From: Porticoccus sp964608185
GTDB lineage: Bacteria > Pseudomonadota > Gammaproteobacteria > Pseudomonadales > Porticoccaceae
Direction of reading: 5' to 3'
DNA: 8,096 nt
Assembly (NCBI GenBank): GCA_964608185.1
Contig: CAZSMR010000044.1
Span: 1-8,096 of the forward strand
Made by a program: the position numbers and the translations under genes
Part shown: piece after piece, positions 4,990-8,096 of the stretch
How positions within the stretch are numbered: the first letter of the stretch is position 1
Layout: the number at the start of each line of letters is the position of its first letter
The notes under the pieces: model-generated
Told to the model about the DNA's origin: nothing
The model's database searches: none
Seen by the model: the letters and a program-made list of their open reading frames with translations, nothing else

Positions 4990-5139
4990 ATGCAACAGCA
5001 AGGACCAATGCCAAAAATTAAATGTGTGTTTGTCATTTATACGCACTATATATTTGGACAAACCGAATACTTCATGGATAATCATCAGCTAGAAAAATAT
5101 CCATATAACGAATCACTCCATAGTAGCCAAATCTATTAG
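4990..5139 (+). CDS. Possible 49-residue small protein upstream of the FKBP gene
   Basis: An ATG at 4990 opens 49 codons, beginning MQQQGPMPKIKCVFVIYTHY and closing with tandem stops TAG-TGA at 5137-5142. AAAAGG at 4977-4982 is a fair ribosome site 7 bases upstream. The N-terminal third is basic then hydrophobic (KCVFVIYTHYIF). The rest is polar and rich in Tyr, His, Asn and Gln, unlike a folded globular domain. It is in the same frame as the FKBP gene but separated from it by the stops and 36 bases. I do not recognise it. It may be a real small gene, a leader ORF or chance in AT-rich DNA. Confidence 0.35.
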   Translation: MQQQGPMPKIKCVFVIYTHYIFGQTEYFMDNHQLEKYPYNESLHSSQIY

Positions 5140-5175
5140 TGATTGTTTAAAAACCGTGTAATTAAGAGGCCATCA

Positions 5176-5658
5176 ATGATAATTTCTCAAAACTCCAGCG
5201 TACTTTTTCATTATTCATTATCTGATAAGAGTGGAAATAAAATTGATTCATCCCCTGCTGATGAACCACTAGCTTACATTCATGGGCAAGGAAAAATTAT
5301 TCCTGGTCTTGAAAAAGCAATGGAAGGAAAAAAATCAGGCGACGTGATGATAGTAACCATTGATCCCAAAGATGCCTACGGAGAAAGACAGGAGCAGATG
5401 GTGCAGCAAATCCCTCGAGCAAACTTTAAAGCTGAAGACATCAAAGTCGGAATGCGCTTCGAGGCGACAACACAGAATGGGCCAGCGTCGGTCGTAGTAA
5501 CCGACTTGACTGAAGAAACAGTTACTGTGGATGGAAATCATCCGCTAGCTGGGAAAACATTAACGTTTGATATCAGGATTGCAGAGGTCAAGGAAGCCGC
5601 TAAAGATGAAATAGACGAATGTTGCAATGAAAGTGGATGTAGCAAAAAAACAGGATAG
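5176..5658 (+). CDS. SlyD-like FKBP-type peptidyl-prolyl cis-trans isomerase
   Basis: The ATG at 5176 gives 160 residues and is preceded by AAGAGG (5164-5169) at a 6-base spacing. The TTG at 5143 has no such support and adds only a basic stub. The FKBP domain comes first: beta strands with SVLFHYSLSDKSG, then IDSSPADEPLAYIHGQGK, IIPGLEKAMEGKKSGD and AYGE (67-70). The insert-in-flap chaperone domain (about 71-128) and the returning strand (NHPLAGKTLTFDIRI, about 121-135) follow. This is the SlyD/SlpA arrangement. The enzyme speeds proline isomerisation and holds folding intermediates in the cytoplasm; no signal peptide is present. The long His-rich metal tail of E. coli SlyD is missing, replaced by a short acidic tail with Cys149, Cys150 and Cys155 (ECCNESGC), which may still bind a metal. 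It ends at the shared terminator at 5735-5764. Confidence 0.9.
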   Translation: MIISQNSSVLFHYSLSDKSGNKIDSSPADEPLAYIHGQGKIIPGLEKAMEGKKSGDVMIVTIDPKDAYGERQEQMVQQIPRANFKAEDIKVGMRFEATTQNGPASVVVTDLTEETVTVDGNHPLAGKTLTFDIRIAEVKEAAKDEIDECCNESGCSKKTG

Positions 5659-5734
5659 AAGAGTAATTTAAACAAGAAAAAAATTGATTGATATCACTCC
5701 ATCACGTCTACTAAATTGAAAAAACAACAGATAT

Positions 5735-5764
5735 AAAAGTGCCCGAAAATATCCGGGCACTTTT
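5735..5764. terminator. Bidirectional intrinsic terminator between FKBP and amt genes
   Basis: AAAAGTGCCCG (5735-5745) and CGGGCACTTTT (5754-5764) form a perfect 11-bp stem with an 8-nt loop. The arms end in A4 and T4, so the transcript of either strand finishes with a U run. It lies 77 bases after the FKBP stop and 36 bases after the amt stop, in the convergent gap. Confidence 0.92.
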
Positions 5765-5799
5765 ACGATCACCTGATATGTGAGTTAAAAATAACCTAC

Positions 5800-7050
5800 T
5801 TATTTATTTACAAACTCAGGGTATGCTGCCAAACCGCACTCAGACACATCTACTCCATCATCCTCTGCTTGCTCAGTCACTCTAATACCTATGACGCTTT
5901 TAATTATAAACCAAGCAATCATACTGGTGACAAAAGTCCAAGCAAAAATTACAACAATACCAGTAAGTTGGCCCATTAGAGTGGCATCCTCGTTTCCAGA
6001 TAGACATACAGCTAGAAGACCCCAAATCCCGACAACACCATGAACAGATATAGCACCTACTGGATCATCGATTCGGATTTTATCCATAAAAAGTACTGAG
6101 AAAACAACAATGATTCCACCAATAGCTCCAATAATCGATGCATAGCCAGCAGTCCATGCAAGTGGTTCAGCTGTAATTGCAACAAGACCAGCTAATGCAC
6201 CATTGATTGCCATTGTTAAATCTGCTTTACCAAATAACAGCTGCGAAGTGACTAATGCTGCTATTAAACCAGCAGCAGCAGCAGCATTGGTATTTACGAA
6301 TATATCAGCTACAGCATTTGCCTCGCCAATATCCGAAACTTTTAGCTCAGATCCACCATTGAAACCAAACCAACCCATCCATAAAATAAACATACCAATT
6401 GCAGCCAATGGTAAATTAGATCCGGGAATAGCATTCACTTTTCCGTCAGAAGTATATTTGCCTTTTCTTGCGCCAAGCAAAATCACACCAGCTATTGCTG
6501 CAGTTGCTCCACAAAGGTGAACGACACCTGAGCCAGCAAAATCTTGGAAACCAGCTGCATCAAGAAATCCGCCGCCCCATTTCCACATTCCTTGCATTGG
6601 GTAGATAAACCCTGTGAGGATTACCGCAAATAACAAGAATGACCATAATTTCATACGTTCGGCCACAGCACCAGAAACAATCGACATTGCTGTTGCCACA
6701 AAGACCACCTGAAAGAAAAAGTCAGATGCACCTGAATAGTATGTATCGCCATTGCTTGCAATAACTTCTTCGGCTGTTGAGTTAGAAATAATATTTCCAA
6801 ACCATATATCTGGAAGATATCCTCCTGCACTTCCTCCATACATTATTGCGTAGCCCATCACTAGATACATGACACAAGAAATGGAATACAAAGCTACATT
6901 CTTCGTTAAAATTTCAGTGGTACTTTTGGTTCTTACCAAACCTGACTCGAGCATAGTAAAGCCGGCAGCCATCCACATCACCAATACACCACATATAAGA
7001 AAATAGAAGGTATCTAGTGCATATTTTACTTCAATTAATTCAGGACTCAT
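5800..7050 (-). CDS. amt: Ammonium transporter, Amt/MEP/Rh family
   Basis: The 416-residue product is a normal-length Amt channel of 11 predicted helices, forming an inner-membrane trimer that conducts ammonium. Family signatures are intact: ESGLVRTKST (35-44), DFAGSGVVH (170-178) with the structural Asp170 and first pore His178, GWFGFNGGS (226-234) with the gate Phe230, and GAISVHGVVG (332-341) with the second pore His337. The cytoplasmic C-terminal region (about 390-416, EDDGVDVSECGLAAYPEF) is the conserved switch that responds to GlnK. It uses Cys where many relatives have His. No cleaved signal peptide is obvious. AGGAG at 7058-7062 lies 7 bases before the ATG, which is 15 bases after the glnK stop, so the two genes form an operon. 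Expression is probably raised by nitrogen limitation, but I found no sigma-54 promoter. It ends at the bidirectional terminator. Confidence 0.95.
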   Translation of the reverse strand: MSPELIEVKYALDTFYFLICGVLVMWMAAGFTMLESGLVRTKSTTEILTKNVALYSISCVMYLVMGYAIMYGGSAGGYLPDIWFGNIISNSTAEEVIASNGDTYYSGASDFFFQVVFVATAMSIVSGAVAERMKLWSFLLFAVILTGFIYPMQGMWKWGGGFLDAAGFQDFAGSGVVHLCGATAAIAGVILLGARKGKYTSDGKVNAIPGSNLPLAAIGMFILWMGWFGFNGGSELKVSDIGEANAVADIFVNTNAAAAAGLIAALVTSQLLFGKADLTMAINGALAGLVAITAEPLAWTAGYASIIGAIGGIIVVFSVLFMDKIRIDDPVGAISVHGVVGIWGLLAVCLSGNEDATLMGQLTGIVVIFAWTFVTSMIAWFIIKSVIGIRVTEQAEDDGVDVSECGLAAYPEFVNK

Positions 7051-7065
7051 TATATTTCTCCTATA

Positions 7066-7404
7066 TTAGAGTGCTTCTGCACCGGTTTCACCAGTACGAA
7101 TACGTATGGTTTCTTCGATAGTGGTAATAAATATTTTTCCGTCACCAATTTTTCCTGTATGAGCGGAAGAAGTTATAGCATCTACTGCGCTTTCTACCAT
7201 TTCGTCAGAAATGGCGACCTCAATTTTTACTTTGGGCAGAAAATCCACAACATATTCAGCGCCACGATAGAGCTCTGTATGACCTTTTTGACGACCAAAG
7301 CCTTTTACTTCAGATACCGTAACACCCTGGACACCAAGATTTGATAACGTTTCTCGAACATCGTCTAACTTAAAGGGTTTAATAACTGCTGTGATCATTT
7401 TCAT
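7066..7404 (-). CDS. glnK: Nitrogen regulatory PII protein GlnK
   Basis: The 112-residue product is a full-length PII protein. The T-loop (37-55) contains Gln39 and the uridylylation site Tyr51 in ELYRGAEYVVD. The second signature is SSAHTGKIGDGKIF (79-92), with Lys90 for nucleotide binding, and Arg101 and Arg103 follow near the C terminus. Lys58 and Gln39 are the usual 2-oxoglutarate contacts. The trimer binds ATP or ADP and 2-oxoglutarate, and its T-loop plugs Amt when nitrogen is plentiful. Uridylylation by GlnD relieves this. The name GlnK rather than GlnB is chosen because amt follows 15 bases later. AAGGAG (7412-7417) lies 7 bases before the ATG. Just 16 bases separate the start codon from the hairpin that follows the porin gene, leaving almost no space for its own promoter. 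Confidence 0.95.
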   Translation of the reverse strand: MKMITAVIKPFKLDDVRETLSNLGVQGVTVSEVKGFGRQKGHTELYRGAEYVVDFLPKVKIEVAISDEMVESAVDAITSSAHTGKIGDGKIFITTIEETIRIRTGETGAEAL

Positions 7405-7420
7405 TTTTTTTCTCCTTTTA

Positions 7421-7458
7421 TAAAAAAATGATATTTCTGATTTCTCAGAAATATCATT
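7421..7458 (-). terminator. Terminator or attenuator between porin and glnK
   Basis: AATGATATTTCTGA (7427-7440) and TCAGAAATATCATT (7445-7458) form a perfect 14-bp stem around a TTTC loop. On the - strand this is followed directly by T residues (7421-7428 read TTTTTTTA in reverse), as for an intrinsic terminator. It begins 7 bases after the porin stop codon. The stem is AT-rich, so termination may be partial and allow read-through into glnK-amt. Confidence 0.75.
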
Positions 7459-7464
7459 AATTAA

Positions 7465-8096
7465 TTACATGCTTTTACTAACCGAAAATACTGCAGAGCT
7501 TTCACACCAATCAGATCCCCAGCACTCATCTTCGTCCAGGTCTGTATCAATGAAGCTTAAAGAGAAATCTAGGCCGGCAAGAGATTTACTAAGAGTGACT
7601 GAAAAGTCTGTGTAGCTATCCTCACCATCAGATAAAAATGCTTCATTTGCATCTTTAACATTTGAATCTTTACTGGAATTTTCAAAATCGTTAAATCCTA
7701 CATGAAAATCTAATGCGATATCAGCTGGAAGACTGAATAGGCCAAAACTATAATCTACGTAGTAATAGCTAAATTCACCTGTTTCCTGCCAGTAATCATC
7801 AGAATAAGCATAACCTAAAGTGAAGTCATTATATCCAAGACTTCCGTATACCTCAGCGTAGTCAAGATCCCTATCTTTATTGTATCCCTCGGCAGAAAAA
7901 TTTGTTTCTTTGGATGTTGGATAATCGTAGTAGAGAACACCTACATCATAAGAAATTACTTCTGTGAGATTGCCACCGAATCCAGCGTAGTAATCTAGCT
8001 CCATAGATGGATTTGAAGTCCCTGTTAATTCAAAATCGACATTTGAGCCCCATATTCCAGCGTAGAAACCATTGTCAAAAGCAATGTCGAATCCTC
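7465..8096 (-). CDS. TorF-family putative porin, 5' end outside the window
   Basis: The frame is open from the right edge of the window to TAA at 7465-7467, about 210 residues, so the Met at 8004 is internal. The text at the edge, GFYAGIWGSNVDF followed by ELDYYAGFGG and SYDVGVLYYDYP, is characteristic of the TorF/TIGR02001 group of small outer-membrane proteins. These have alternating aromatic-polar strands consistent with a beta barrel. The acidic C-terminal third contains a Cys pair (CWGSDWC) that could form an extracellular disulfide and ends FSVSKSM. The signal peptide and first strands would lie upstream, beyond the window. Placement before glnK-amt, an arrangement I have seen in other proteobacteria, suggests passage of ammonium or small nitrogen compounds, but no substrate has been shown here. 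Confidence 0.88.
   Translation of the reverse strand, partial: GFDIAFDNGFYAGIWGSNVDFELTGTSNPSMELDYYAGFGGNLTEVISYDVGVLYYDYPTSKETNFSAEGYNKDRDLDYAEVYGSLGYNDFTLGYAYSDDYWQETGEFSYYYVDYSFGLFSLPADIALDFHVGFNDFENSSKDSNVKDANEAFLSDGEDSYTDFSVTLSKSLAGLDFSLSFIDTDLDEDECWGSDWCESSAVFSVSKSM

Noticed and set aside
5143..5175. TTG start giving an 11-residue longer FKBP protein
   Set aside because: It directly follows two stop codons, has no Shine-Dalgarno, and the added residues precede the family's normal N terminus. ATG 5176 has AAGAGG at 6 bases.
6203..6520. 105-codon + strand ORF inside amt
   Set aside because: Antisense shadow of conserved Amt helices; Ala/Pro-rich from complementing Gly/Ala codons, with no family resemblance.
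7465..7560. Sigma-54 promoter for glnK within the porin 3' end
   Set aside because: GG and GC pairs occur, but none is separated by exactly 10 bases with the expected surrounding bases.
7465..8004. Treating Met at 8004 as the porin start
   Set aside because: The frame continues open to the window edge and encodes conserved porin text (GFYAGIWGSNVDF) upstream, so the gene is truncated by the window.

Overview
The window looks like an AT-rich chromosomal segment from an uncultured, probably marine, gammaproteobacterium. This is an inference. It rests on a Coq7-type ubiquinone hydroxylase, a GlnK/Amt pair behind a TorF-family putative porin, a gammaproteobacterial-type LexA box, and a small secreted protein family I associate with marine metagenomes. 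A run of 10 N inside the photolyase gene points to a draft, single-cell or metagenomic assembly. No transposase, integrase, CRISPR array, rRNA or tRNA was seen.

Left part (about 1-2500): accessory-looking small genes. On the + strand are four short exported or membrane proteins: a four-cysteine secreted protein (188-556), a His/Asp-repeat, probably metal-binding protein (614-823), a two-helix membrane protein started by GTG (942-1181), and a conserved secreted hypothetical (1205-1600). Facing them on the - strand are a 31-residue membrane microprotein with a near-perfect Shine-Dalgarno (1680-1775) and a tightly coupled pair: a three-helix membrane protein (2256-2495) followed by a Rap1a/Tai-like periplasmic protein (1910-2248).

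Centre (about 2530-5660): a DNA-repair/redox block. A photolyase/cryptochrome-family flavoprotein (3201-4718) and a Coq7-like di-iron hydroxylase (2607-3170) are co-directional, 30 bp apart. Upstream is a 17/20 match to the E. coli LexA consensus (4828-4847), flanked on both sides by TATAAT hexamers pointing outward. The leftward one would drive photolyase-coq7. The rightward one would drive a possible 49-residue ORF and a SlyD-like FKBP prolyl isomerase. The photolyase lacks several residues that define class I CPD photolyases, so its activity is uncertain.

Right part (about 5735-8096): an ammonium-acquisition block read leftward: a 5'-truncated TorF-family porin, a terminator-like hairpin, glnK and amt. 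It ends at a perfect 11-bp bidirectional terminator shared with the FKBP gene. GlnK gates Amt according to nitrogen status, and the porin may supply outer-membrane passage. The hairpin between porin and glnK leaves almost no room for a separate glnK promoter, which suggests read-through or a promoter inside the porin gene.
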